Of a stretch of 64,000 bases of DNA, positions 11,495 to 22,309 are shown one piece after another; the first letter of the stretch is position 1, and each line of letters starts with the position of its first letter. The notes under the pieces were generated by a model. That model was not told the DNA's origin, made no database searches, and was given only the letters and a program-made list of their open reading frames with translations. This DNA comes from Meandrina meandrites (taxonomy: Eukaryota > Cnidaria > Anthozoa > Scleractinia > Meandrinidae). The DNA is taken from NCBI GenBank assembly GCA_963693305.1, contig OY855906.1, positions 13,957,102 through 14,021,101 on the forward strand. Direction: 5' to 3'. The translations under genes and the position numbers were made by a program.

Positions 11495-11620
11495 TTAGTA
11501 TGAAAGTATGATCAAAATGGCCCGGTGGCATGTCCGTTCTGCCATTTTTGCATGTTCAAGTTGGAAATTTGTTTTAAAGTCGCAATTTTTGGAATGTGTT
11601 GAAGCGCACGTTAGACTTAA

Positions 11621-12330
11621 GGGGGCATTCTTTTGGGACTATTCTGGCTCTTCTCATTCCGGGTTAGGAATAACAGAATACACGAGATATCAGTTCCCAA
11701 AAGAATGCATATTCTGAAAAGGGAATACTGGTGGCAGAGGTAACCTGAAAACTACTGTACCTGCGCACGCGCGAGCTGCGAATATTAATTTTTTTTTTCT
11801 GCAATTAAAAATTGTTGCGACATGGATGAAGTCTTTGCCGGTAACTCCCAGCTTTTTGGCTAGTTCCTCTATTTTTCGATTAGATGCATTTACTGGCCTT
11901 TAAGGGAAGTTTGCAAAGAATTGTTTGTGCTGCTGACTGCTTTGCGTAGTGCAGGACGTCGCCTAAAGCATGCTCGCATACAAAGGTTTGTCGCGGAAAC
12001 TGTTCCACTTTGTTCCATGTTCCACGAGTGACTTCAAAAGATGTATCAGAATATGCAGAGGAACATTTGAACAATTTTCCACATTTTTGAGCCTGGCGAC
12101 CTGGGACGACCAGTCACGTATGATTTCCCGCCAAAACTATCCCAAAAGAACGCATATTCTGCCTATTCCGAGTAAACCGTATTCCGTTTATTCCGTTCAT
12201 TCTGCTATCGGGAGCAGAATGAACGGAATAGCATTCCGTTCATTCCGAAAACGGAATAGGTCCCAAAAGAACGCGATCGCCGTCTATTCCAAGTATTCCT
12301 ATTCCGGAATAGTCCCAAAAGAATGCGCCC
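11621..12330. mobile_element. TIR element with GGGNGCATTCTTTTGGGACT ends, private to unit A
   Basis: The left end begins GGGGGCATTCTTTTGGGACT and the reverse complement of the right end begins GGGCGCATTCTTTTGGGACT. The flanks are TTAA (11,617-11,620) and TTAC (12,331-12,334), either a TTAA-type duplication with one change or a TTA-type one. An internal palindrome centred near 12,210 pairs ATTCCGTTCATTCTGCT with its complement. The 163-codon open frame across it is a by-product. Confidence 0.82.
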
Positions 12331-12337
12331 TTACTAA

Positions 12338-13162
12338 TACCGTGTTCACACTAGACCGAAACATGATTAGTCTGATCACGAATGAAACGTGTTTCGCTAT
12401 GAAAAGTGTTCACATCAGACGGTGCGTTGCGCGAATCATGATCGAAACATGTTTATTCTGAGCATGATTGAAACAACATCACGAGGTAGTTTCAATCATG
12501 ACCAGATGTGGTCTCCTTCGCAGCCGTTGTTTGGGCTCGTCACGCAAAGCTCCTTCCCCCCACCGGCCGTTGGTGGGGGAGGGAACGTTGCGTGACGAGC
12601 CCAAACAGCGGCTGCGCAGGAGACTAGATCAGATGAAACACGTTCAAAATGGCGGACATGCGGAGAGGAGGCGAGTGCCCAAAACATCCAAAATTGGGCC
12701 TGCTATGAGACCAAATGTTTAGTTTAAAAATGGGCCGATGTAGCGATACAACGGCAATTATTGGTGATGGGTTGAAAGCAGAATATTTGGGAGAAAAACG
12801 CCACGAAACTTAACGACAGCGGCTGCAAGCACAATGCAAAATAAAAATTACAAACAAATCTTCTTGTACGGAAGATAGCGCAAATGCTGTCTGCTCACTA
12901 AGCCCTGAAAAGCCCTTCTCCACCGAAGGTCTTGAAAATTGACACCAATTTTGCACCACAAAATCAAGATGGAAATGTTCATCTCAAACTCAATTTTTCT
13001 GTTAAAGTAAAGATTTACGCGAGTACCGTAAAACCGCATAAATTACACAACCAGGCATGAAACGTGTTTGAAACTGACATTTGATGTGAACAATGCATTA
13101 AAAAACGTGTTTAGGTGAAACACGTTTCCTTAAACATGTTTCGTGTTTAATGTGAACACAGC
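12338..13162. mobile_element. Larger TIR element with GTGTTCACA ends, private to unit A
   Basis: The left end is CCGTGTTCACACTAGACCGA and the right end read backwards is GCTGTGTTCACATTAAACAC, followed on both sides by CGAAACATG motifs that recur inside. Unit B goes straight from GTTAGACC to CTAAATAATGC. A second hairpin element (12,511-12,624) is nested in it. The ends resemble those of 41,873-42,126. Exact borders are uncertain by a few bases. Confidence 0.75.
12511..12624. mobile_element. Nested 114-bp foldback element
   Basis: The arms GTCTCCTTCGCAGCCGTTGT and, in reverse, GTCTCCTGCGCAGCCGCTGT continue through TTGGGCTCGTCACGCAA to a short GC-rich loop. The whole forms one hairpin with roughly 50-bp arms. 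Open frames here on both strands mirror each other and are not coding. Confidence 0.85.
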
Positions 13163-13237
13163 TTAAATAATGCAAAACAAACAGCTTAGCAGAACTTGCT
13201 GTTGTGTGGTCAGTTGTAAGTTGTTCCACAACTGAGC

Positions 13238-13288
13238 TACCCTGGGTGCCAGAGAGTTTTTGTTTTGTTACCCTCTGGCACCCAGGGT
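13238..13288. mobile_element. 51-bp hairpin insertion with 10-bp target duplication, private to unit B
   Basis: The arms are ACCCTGGGTGCCAGAG and CTCTGGCACCCAGGGT around a T-rich loop. ACAACTGAGC occurs on each side (13,228-13,237 and 13,289-13,298). Unit A has a single ACAACTTAGC at the same place (from 1497), which is the empty site. It sits inside the older LINE fragment. Confidence 0.9.
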
Positions 13289-13289
13289 A

Positions 13290-13535
13290 CAACTGAGCCC
13301 CACCATGTGAAAAACATCTGTTTAATACATAATCAGTGCGTGGTTGTGGAAGAGCTAATTTGATCAGGTTGTCGCGAAAAACAAATCTTGATCTTAAATA
13401 TTCTGGTGTCATCCCATGTAAGGTCTTATACGTCATGATGGATTTCTTTTCTAATATTTGATCAAAGAGTTTCCGCCACCCTAATGCCCCGAACAAATCG
13501 TTCAAGTTACTATTATAGCCAGCAGACATAATAAG
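13290..13535 (-). mobile_element. LINE reverse-transcriptase C-terminus fragment (unit B)
   Basis: On the minus strand the frame reads LGWRKLFDQILEKKS, YKTLHGMTPEYLRSRF and LALPQPRTDY, then a GGAQLY motif. This is the order of motifs at the C-terminal end of non-LTR retrotransposon ORF2. The frame is then interrupted by the 51-bp hairpin. It is an old fragment shared with unit A, not a host gene. Confidence 0.8.
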
Positions 13536-13734
13536 CGGGCTGCGCCATATATCGGCGAGGGATCAGTTAGATTTAGGGCCGCAAATACACCAAAACAGCG
13601 TTTTTCACTTTCTTCAAAACAAAAAAACAAACAAAAAAAACCATATTCTCAAGAATGGATTCCGTTTGCAAAAAAAGTAGAGAGAGTCCTGGATCGAGAT
13701 TTGCAGAGGGTGGTGGTCGTTGCTGTGTTTAGTC

Positions 13735-16700
13735 ATGGCGGCTGTCGAGTTGCTTTTTCCCAGGCTGGTAGTTTTTGGCGCCTCGGGACCGTCTGGACTT
13801 CAAGTTGTTCAGCACGCTCTCGCAAAAGGTCATTCTGTCGCAGCTGTCGTAAGAAGTCCAGAGAAATTCGAGCTCAAGTAAGTCTAAAATATAGCGAGAG
13901 GACAGACACGATTCCAGACTGCACGTCGATTTCAAAAGTCTACGATGTACTGGCGTACGATCGTAGTCGGCGTATTTTAACTGCTGTTGAGATGGCTAGA
14001 ATGAAAAAGGACGTTAGCGTAGACCTTCATAATCTTGGCGTATCTGTTACAGGTTAAATTTAAATTGAGGTTAAATTGCTTTTTAACCTAGGTTATTTTT
14101 TTCAACCTAGGTAGAATTTAGGGTTATTATTAGGGTTAGGGTTTGGATTGGAGTCATATATTTTTTAAAATAGTGGTTCACCCAACATTTCCTATGTGGC
14201 AAAGTGGATAAGGGGTTGGACAGCAAAGCTGGAGGTTAAGAGTTCAAATCTTATAAGTGTAGGTAAGTAAAGAGAAAAAAAAAATAGATGACACTACTTA
14301 GGAGGGAAAAAATAGCAGACAGCAGGGAGGGGGGTAAGTAAGGATGGGGGTTCGGAGATAGCAAGGGAGGGGAGGTGTTTTTAATTTATTTAAGACTTAT
14401 TAACCTGGTATATATAACAAAAATAAGCTACAACCATTTTCAAAACCTGTTGAGACACTAGTCCTTTACTGGGTAATTTTCATATTTTCAAATACCTAGC
14501 AATCTTTCACCCCCCTCCCCCTCCCCTCCCCCATCTCAATGTTGCTAACTTGTGCGCATGACATTGAGTTAGTTAAGCAACAACTTTGAAAGCGGGGTGG
14601 GGGGTTGGAAGCTTAATTTCTTACTTCTTTTCCAATTTTTGAGCAATTTTAAAGGGAAAGGCATTTTTTAGGGAGAGTGTCTCAACCATTTTGAAACTGG
14701 CCCGGGTTGTAGGTTAAAAAAAATAACCTAGGTTGAAAAAAATGACCTGAAGCTAATTTTGACCTGTAACATATCCAAGCGTTCACTTGTACAAGGTGGG
14801 GGGAGGGGGGGGGGGTGAATAGGGAATAGGTTTGCGTATCGGCTGATTTTAAAGTGGGCGAATGGATTGTGGATTTTTGAGATAAATTAATTGGATATTT
14901 CGCGAATTTTGAAAATACGGCGAATCGCAGATCAGCTGAGAATTTTGGCTGAATTTCAGGCTCTGCCTCCCTGAAGTACACATTGTGGATTCTAAACGAC
15001 ATTGTGTTTGCATTTTGTTCAATTCATTTTGTTATTATTTGACAAAATTTAACCAATGGACTATTGCATTTAAAATCTGCACCCCCCCCCCCCCCCCCAC
15101 CAACCCTGTTGATGACAAGACAGTAACGGTCTTTTGTTCTTACCACCAAACGAAATCTGCTGGAAATGTGTAAACCCCTAAATAAATCCATTGATAATGT
15201 GCTATAATCCGATAAATCCCCTCCAGAATCCCAGTATCAATTTATTTCTCCCTGAAGAATTCCAAGGGATACCTGGGTTTTACCACTGAAAAAGTTCATT
15301 AATTTCACTCATTCCTTCTGAAGAATTGCTGTATTTTCAACCTTACCCCTGAAGAAATTTTCACCACTACCCCTAAAGACTTCCATTGTTTGTCAACAGG
15401 GGGGGGGGGATGTTTCACATATATTTTAATGTAATACTTATAGCCCAATCTTTGACCTTCTTACTTGAGTTGTCATCTTTACACGATGATGTGATGTTAC
15501 CTTCAGATAAACAAGCAATGACAAGGAACAACTTGAAAAATTGGCGTAAGAAATTGGCATAAAAAATTAAAACATCTACAGTCCGCTTTAGTGGAACTAT
15601 ACTAAAAAATAGCAACAATTAGTGGATTCACCCCCTTCCCCCATATTCCCTATTCACCCCTCCCTCCATATTAGTATTAATATTAACTTACTTCAGTAGT
15701 CTTTAAGTATGCCCTGCACATAAGCTTATGTAAGTAAGGTCTAGATAGTCTGCAAAAAGAAACAAATTATTATTATTGTAGTCAGTTCCCATACCTATTC
15801 GATTCTACTGATCGGCCGATCACGCTCAACAGATCCTGTCCACTCGCACGACGACATTAAGGATTGATGTCATCATCGCATTAAAAGTATATCTTAAGTA
15901 CCTGTGTAACAGTACCTTGCCATTACTAGCTACCAATCAATTTTAGAAGAATGCCTGATCTAAACTACAATTAAATACTTTTGCAGGCATGAAAATCTTG
16001 AAGTCGTCAAAGGAGATGTGTTTGATCCAGATTCTCTAGCTCCCATTCTTGAGGGTAGGAATGCCGTGTTGTCATGTCTGGGTTTTCATAAGGGAACATT
16101 TTTCTCGCCAACAACCCTTTACTCAAAGTCGATAACATCCATAAAGACAGCAATGGAAAGGTAACTTTATGAACATTGATTATATACTTAGTTTATTGAT
16201 TCTGGCAGTCGTCTATTATATTTTAATAAGACATTTTGTAATGGGAGAGCAGGTGCGAGCTGTGATCAATGACATGATTGGCAGCACATCCAGAATGCCG
16301 CTGCTTGTCTCATCACCCTCTCTAGAAAACACGAACACATCACACCTATTTTGTTTAATCTCCACTGGCTTCCTGTTAACTATCGTATCATCTTTAAAAT
16401 TCTACTCATCACGTACAAGGCCCTAAACGATCTGGCACCTTCATACGTTCGCGATCTTCTCACTCCTTACACTCCGTCTCGTCAGCTACGTTCATCTTCT
16501 AAAGATCTTCTTTCCATTCCGCACTTCAATTTGAAAACATATGGCGCAAGATCTTTCTCTGTAGCAGCTCCTACACTATGGAACACTCTTCCGTCTGACA
16601 TCAAGAGCAGCTCCTCAGTGTCCCTTTTTAAACATAAACTAAAAACGTTCCTTTTTAAAAAAGCATTTTTATAACTTTTTTAGCGACATTTTTTATTTTT

Positions 16701-17234
16701 ATTTTATTAGTCTTAGGCATTTTTATAACTACAGTAAAAACCTGCGTATAAGAACACCTATTTTGGCAGTTCAGGCTGATTTGGTTCTTATATAAAGGGT
16801 TATAATCTGCAAAATCAGCCTGTAAGTGTTCTTAAGTGTTCTTAAAACAAAATTCTTAAAAAAAGGAACATACTAGGCTACCAATAGATTGAATCAATGT
16901 ATATGACCACAATTTTAATTTATTTTAAATTTAAAAAAAATGATCAATCAAGGTAATGTACTGTAGTGTATTGATATATACTGTGGAGTACAGCTTGCAC
17001 TCCAGAACCACACCAGACTTTCCATATAAGAACAACTTTCGTTTTTCAGGCTGAATGTGTTCTTATATAAATGGTAATTTATTTCCTAAAATCAGGCCTG
17101 GGTGTTCTTAATCCACATGTTCTTATACGCGGGTTTTTACTGTATTTTACAATTTTTAATATTTTTCAAGTGTTTTTAATATCTCTAACTGTAAAGCGCT
17201 TTTGAACTTTTAGGATATTGGCGCTATATAAATA

Positions 17235-17295
<61 letters not shown>

Positions 17296-19376
17296 GAGAG
17301 AATGCTAGTTCAAATTTACTGGGTCCAGCATTTTCTCAGCTTGTAGGAGGCACTGTCACTGATCTAGTGGTTACTATGCTGGACTATGGATTAATTGTCA
17401 ATCTAGGTTCAAGCGCTGCCTGGCGTCATTGCATTGTTTTCTTGTACAAGATACTTTACCCTCAGTGCCTTTTTTCACCCAGGTGTATAAATGGAATGGA
17501 AATGCTTCTAGTAGCCTCATGCTATGGAAACTGGAATAAGCTCTGGTTTGATGGGCCACTATCCTTGAATGCAGATTTTACCTATTTCATCAGCTTGCTC
17601 TTATAAACAATTAGCCAGAGCTTACTTGTATTTGTCTGGGAGGCGTGGTGGCCTAATGGTTAGTGCACTGAACTCCTGATTGGGTGGTCTGGGTTCAAGC
17701 CCTGGCCAGGGCACTGCATTGTGTTCTTGGGGAAGACACTTTACTCTCATAGTGCCTCTCTCCACCCAGGTGTATAAGTGGGTAATGGCAAATTTACTGC
17801 AGGGGGTAACCCTGTGATGGACTAGCATCCCCTGCACGGGGAGTAGAAATACTCCTAGTTGCTTCATGCTACGGAAACTGGGATAAGCACTGGCCTGATG
17901 GGCCACAAGGCTCGTTTGCAGGTTTTACTCCCCTCCCCCTTCATGTATTTGTACTTCTAGGTGTAGAATGGCACTCTGTGAAAGAAAAGTGTATCACCAA
18001 AAAACATGATACAACAACCCCAACCATTGCTTGAAACAACCCACAACACTTATGCTGGGGTTGAGTACACTTATCATTCAGTCTCTAGTAAGTGACTGGT
18101 ATTATTAAAACAAAGTTTAAAAACTTTGTTTACTATTTTCTGGTCTTTTTGAAGTAATTGTTCTACCTTCCCTCCACTAGATCAGGCATTGAGAGATTAA
18201 TCTGTCTCACTGGTGTTTATACTCGGAAAGATCCTGCAAATCCTAGATGGATGGAATGGCTAGTCAGACCACTGGCACGGTCCTTTATCACTGACATGGG
18301 ACTGATGGAGGACATTGTCATGAACTCAAACCTTTGTTACACTATTGTGCGGCCTCCAATTTTGACTCAAGGTATGTCACTTGTGTGGACGGCAGTTTAT
18401 AAATGCAATGAAATGACTTACAAAATGCTGGCTAGAATTAATTGTATTGTTCCCAAAATTTAGCCAGATATTGAAGAGCAGATTAATCCAGTTTTGGTTG
18501 AGAAATAAATTTACAGATAAAGCTCTCAGTGGGGCTATTCCATTATTTAGCCCAATGAATGGGAACATGACACTGGGCAGATTACATTTTTTTTTTTGAG
18601 TTTTTTTATCTCAAGCATTTTTAAAAAAGGGTAGTTGTCCACTCAAGCATATAAATGCAAAATTAAGCAGTCGATTTGTGGAAACAGATTGACAAATGAA
18701 TGTTTTGGAAACACATAAAAAAACACACACACAACCTGTCCCACCACATGCTTTTTAGTGAATATGTTGGTACAGTACTCTGATTTGTCAAGATATTAGC
18801 TATTGACCATTATATTCCAGTGAAACACATTGAAATTGTCCAGTCAATGCATAAAACTAATAGCTATCACACAGTTTTTTGGTTTATGATTACTACAAGT
18901 GTAACTTGAACACTTGGAGGGAATGACAGAATTTCAAGTGTCTTTTGTTAGATATATTCAAGAAAATTAATATAACCGACATTGATGTAGCTAACAGCTG
19001 GTTACCAGCTAACTTCACCAGTTGAGAGTGAGCTTATTATTGGCTGAAATTTCACCACAAAACAAACAGGTGGGTAATTTTGAAGGTGCACAGGTCAGAA
19101 TACCCGGCTGAACCTTGTCAATGAGACTGCTTAGTTTCTTTCTTAGTTGCATCACTTTGAAATGCAGTTTAATTTGTTTAATTCAGATCCTAAAAATAAT
19201 AATTTTTGTTTTATTTTTCAGGACCTTTGACTGAAAATTATCTGGTAGCTGATGGACAGTCGGTACCAGGGGCTGCCTGGTCAGTGTCACGAGCTGATGT
19301 GGTTCACTTCATGTTGAAGTCATTACAGGTCAAGGACTGGGACAGAAGGGATGTGGCGATTGCTGGCAAAAAATGA
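13735..19376 (+). CDS. NAD(P)-binding atypical SDR / BLVRB-like reductase, copy 2
   Basis: Four exons: 13,735-13,877, 15,987-16,160, 18,181-18,371 and 19,222-19,376. They total 663 nt and 220 residues, with the same phases as copy 1. The GASGPSG nucleotide loop, VVRSPEKF, GDVFDPDSLAPIL, AVLSCLGF and SRADVVHFML segments are all intact, so this is not a pseudogene. Compared with copy 1 it has ARSFIT for GRSFII, KDPANPRW for KAPGNPRW and ILTQG for VSLTQG, the last being one codon shorter. It is likely a cytosolic NAD(P)H-dependent reductase of unknown substrate. Introns are enlarged by LINE, SINE and MITE insertions. An AATAAA at 19,446-19,451 lies in the same 3' foldback as in copy 1. The start ATG corresponds exactly to that of copy 1. 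Confidence 0.88.
14190..14272 (+). repeat. tRNA-related sequence in intron 1 of copy 2
   Basis: TGGCAAAGTGGATAAGG resembles a box A and GAGTTCAAATC a box B, 50-60 bp apart. It could be the head of a SINE or a decayed tRNA copy. It does not fold into a convincing cloverleaf and is not called a tRNA gene. Confidence 0.35.
15082..15098 (+). repeat. C17 homopolymer
   Basis: A C run inside the intron 1 repeat shared by both units. In unit A the same place is only CCCTCCCCCCAACCC (from 2602), so the tract has expanded in unit B. Confidence 0.9.
16282..17295 (+). mobile_element. CR1/L2-like LINE 3' end, private to unit B
   Basis: The frame from 16,351 reads LHWLPVNYRIIFKILL, YKALNDLAPSYVRDLL, YGARSFSVAAPTLWNTLP and FKHKLKTFLF, the usual C-terminal end of non-LTR ORF2. 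It is followed by a 3' UTR ending GGCGCTATATAAATATTT and an (ATT)n tail. Intron 2 of copy 1 has an uninterrupted GATTGGTGTGAGAGAA at the same place (about 4736), so the copy is 5'-truncated and inserted after the duplication. The 3' UTR was later hit by a MITE (16,732-17,142). Confidence 0.9.
16732..17142. mobile_element. TA-flanked MITE (Tc1/mariner/pogo type) nested in the LINE 3' UTR
   Basis: The ends CAGTAAAAACCTGCGTATAA and, reversed, CAGTAAAAACCCGCGTATAA run on into GAACA on both sides. TA lies directly outside each end (16,730-16,731 and 17,143-17,144). The 411-bp body has no coding frame. It splits the LINE tail from its (ATT)n end, so it is younger than the LINE insertion. Confidence 0.88.
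17343..17600 (+). mobile_element. Diverged tRNA-derived SINE (intron 2, copy 2)
   Basis: Partner of 4798-5070. GATCTAGTGGTTACTATG and GGTTCAAGCG stand for the boxes, and the body keeps CAGGTGTATAAATGG and TCTAGTAGCCTCATGC. Confidence 0.7.
17637..17930 (+). mobile_element. tRNA-derived SINE (intron 2, copy 2)
   Basis: Partner of 5110-5360, but with a longer middle part: TGGCCTAATGGTTAGTG, GGTTCAAGCCC, TTTACTCTCATAGTGCCTCT and GTGTATAAGTGGG are all present. The tail ends near GGCTCGTTTGCAGG. The minus-strand open frame here is a by-product. Confidence 0.8.
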
Positions 19377-19407
19377 GCAATAACCCAATTTCCATATATT
19401 TAAAAAT

Positions 19408-19523
19408 TCAACCTAAAACAATAGACATCACTACAAGGCTCTGGGAATAAACCCCACAAACTCTGTACTTGCCTGTAGTTTATTCCCAGGAGCCTCGTAC
19501 TGGGGTCTTTTGTTTTAGGCTGA
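19408..19523 (+). promoter_or_regulatory. 3' UTR foldback carrying the poly(A) signal, copy 2
   Basis: GGCTCTGGGAATAAAC pairs with GTTTATTCCCAGGAGCC, and outer arms AACCTAAAACAATAGAC pair with a TCTTTTGTTTTAGGCTG arm. AATAAA at 19,446-19,451 is in the stem, as in copy 1, although the loop differs. Confidence 0.68.
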
Positions 19524-19874
19524 CTTTTAATACATCGAAATAAGGCTATTATAATACTGGTTGTCTCTCCAAGTATAAATTGTTGTTGTTAAAATAGTGG
19601 GTAAGTGGAATGTGCCTTTCGTTGAAGTGGATGTATGTATTGAACTACTTTAATCAGATAATAAGCAAAGGTCCACCTTCCCTGGAAAAGAAGTCTCATT
19701 CTCACTTAAAAAGTCTTTTGAACCCCGGCAGTATTATCCAAATTTTACAGTGTTCCAAACATATTTATATACATATACTTTAGACAGTACCCAATAGCGT
19801 TTATGTGTGCATAAGGAAAACTAGGGAAACATTTAAACATTAGATTGAAAGGACTTTCGTGTACTAATGTACAA

Positions 19875-20117
19875 AACCGCGGGGAGGGGGGGGACTCCCA
19901 TATTCAAGGGGCGGGGATGCTCATCACCTCATGTAGGGCTGTAAATACCGGATTTTTGGTCCCACTCAGGGTGTTCGGAGCAAAACTCTAATATTTATAG
20001 CCGTCAAGGTCTCGTTTAAGCTTGCATGCGAAGTAGTGTAGAAATATAAATGATATTTTTACTGTTATGGTACCTTTTAGAGCCAGGCTCTGATTGTTTC
20101 CTGTGGGAGTCCCCCCA
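19875..20117. repeat. TIR-like dispersed element with GGGGGGACTCCCA ends, unit B
   Basis: The left end GGGGGGGACTCCCATAT and right end GTGGGAGTCCCCCC are inverted copies. The interior has GGGGCGGGGATGCTC and GGGTGTTCGGAGCAAAA. The partner in unit A (8640-8890) lacks the right end. Confidence 0.7.
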
Positions 20118-20557
20118 GGGAGTAAAAACATTATTATATAAGATTAGTTTTTGTAATAATCAAGGTCTTGCCAAGTCTCGATAACTGTTGTTGGCCCCGG
20201 CTGAACGAAAGAACTTCTTCAGGTGTGGTTTTGCCATTCGTACTCCCTGTTGTTAATCAACCATGAAAGCGTAAACAGCTGACAACCTGCACATTTTCTG
20301 GGACCGTTACTGACAAAACGTGTTTCATGTTTGCTTAGCAAGATATATCAGATCCTTGTCAACGTTATATTTTGGTTTCATGAGATTTTGAACATGTTCA
20401 GTTCGCAGGACGCTTGACTCCACGGTGCACCCGTGCAAATTCACATTTTGCACCCGAAAGGTGTGAAATGTGGGAAGCGCCATTACTTTTTTTCAGCAGA
20501 ACTTGATTTGGCTGACCTTGGTTATTCTCCAGTGACAAAAATTTTTAAAAGGCCTGG

Positions 20558-20700
20558 CCTCGGTTGTTCCAAGGGTGGATAACGCTACCCAGCGGATAAA
20601 TCACTATCCAGTGAATAGTGTAGTTTGTTTTACCAACACTTATCCGCTGGATAGTGATTTATCCGGTGGATAGCGCTATCCACGCTTTGAACAACTGGGC
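20558..20700. mobile_element. Foldback MITE with GTGGATAACGCTA arms, unit B
   Basis: GGTTGTTCCAAGGGTGGATA and, reversed, AGTTGTTCAAAGCGTGGATA form the arms, continuing through GATAAATCACTATCCA on both sides of a short AT-rich loop. CCTGG on each side (20,553-20,557 and 20,701-20,705) may be the target duplication. It has no counterpart in unit A. Confidence 0.82.
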
Positions 20701-20778
20701 CCTGGCATTTAGTTATTGCTTATAACTTAGTAAGGTTTCATTTGTTTCCTAAGTCAAAGATAGACAAGTAAAACAATA

Positions 20779-20958
20779 GGCCATTTACGAGTTACCTTTT
20801 GCCTCTGTGTCAAAAACGAGTCCTCGTGCAAAACCATTCATATGAAAATGAGTTTCACCTGCACGTCCATTGTCATGCAAATCAAAATCAATTTCATTTG
20901 ATTAGTTTCGCACGAGGACTCGTTTTGAAAATGAGGCAAAGGGCAACTCCGAATTGGC
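20779..20958. mobile_element. TIR MITE with CACGAGGACTCGTTTT arms, unit B
   Basis: The outer ends are GGCCATTTACGAGTTACC and, reversed, GGCCAATTCGGAGTTGCC. Inner arms AAAACGAGTCCTCGTGC and GCACGAGGACTCGTTTT are perfect complements. The body is non-coding. Unit A has no copy. Confidence 0.8.
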
Positions 20959-22309
20959 CCATATAACAGAAGCAGCATTGGATGGATTTATTTTCGTGGC
21001 TGCTGAGACATTTACATTGGAAGTGCGTGACTGTCAAGTCACTTTAGATGTATATAATGGGTTTAGGCGTTGTTTTCCTAAATACTCGAAGCACTGAAAT
21101 GGAAATCGAAAATGTGGTGTAGAGAAAATAACAAACGGTGATCAGAAGATTATTGTATCTTTTATGACTACTACAGCATATATATGGAAGGTGTTAGACA
21201 CGCTAAAAGTATTTTAAAATGGTTAACAGTGCTGCAGACGTGTGCTGTATTGTCGCTATTAGGATAGTTGTAAAATACTTAATTTATTACAATCATATTA
21301 GGTATTCTTCTTAATTGGGTATACGTTAGCCTTATATCGTTAACGTGTAACTTCAAAACAATTTAGTATTTATTGTTGTCAAACAAACAACAGTAGACAT
21401 TGTAAGAATTTATTTATTTGGCTTAGACAGAAGACCATCGGCACATGACACCTCATACCAACACAGATTGGAGTATTAGAAAAAGGGGCCGGGTAATGTA
21501 TAATCACATTTTAGTGTCATTAGACTTTTTACCCAAAAAAAATTTAGTATCATTACATTTTATCTCAATATTTTCTAAAATGTAAACTGATGAACACTAG
21601 TTGTCGATGGATTTTCTGCGAAACAGTCAATGAAAGCGGAAGATAAGTTTGTGAAATAGGTATTTACATTTTCAGGTTAATAGCCGGGATTAGATATACA
21701 ATCCAGTGACACTTCCTAGTTACGACGGCTCCTATATATGTACTGGTTTAACCATATTGGTAGCTTTAGTGGTAAAAGTTAATAAAGGAAGAAAAAGATC
21801 AGTTTGTTTGAGAACTTGTCATTGTTAAGTGATCCTTTTTGTTTCTTATGTAGGTAAAATTCTGTTCCATGAAAGGTACAGGTTAACAATCGCCTCAAAT
21901 ATAGTGACTTTTTAATTAATGGTGTCACGCAAGCGAACCACGCTTCAACAATTAAAATGTATGCGTGACAAATGTTCCCCGTTGGAAATTAAATAATCTG
22001 CAATAACCAAGGTCTATTCACGTGAATGCACTTTAAGATGGAACAATTTGTATTTGAACCCATGCAATGAATATAACAATTTAACCCCCTGAAACTTTAG
22101 TATGAAAGTATGATCAAATGGCCCGAGGGAATGTCCGTTCTGCCATGTTTGCATGTTCAAGTTGGACATTTTTTTTTTACTTTTAAACCTTTGTCAGTGT
22201 TTATACACTATGATTTAGTGGAATATTTAAACCTTTTACGTATCACAGACTCTTGAAGGTGTTGCAAAAGTCGCAATTTTCGGAACGTGTTGAAGTGCAC
22301 GTTAGACCC

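Noticed and set aside
11970..12461. 163-codon + frame
   Set aside because: It crosses the right half of one TIR element and enters the next. The corresponding site in unit B is empty.
13098..13529. 143-codon minus frame as a host gene
   Set aside because: Its conserved part is the C-terminus of a LINE reverse transcriptase, joined to unrelated sequence through a 51-bp hairpin insertion.
16351..16674. 107-codon + frame as a host gene
   Set aside because: It is the C-terminal end of a LINE ORF2 followed by a LINE-type (ATT)n tail, and is absent from unit A.
17220..17296. CRISPR-like or satellite array
   Set aside because: It is the plain (ATT)n tail of a LINE in animal DNA. No spacers exist.
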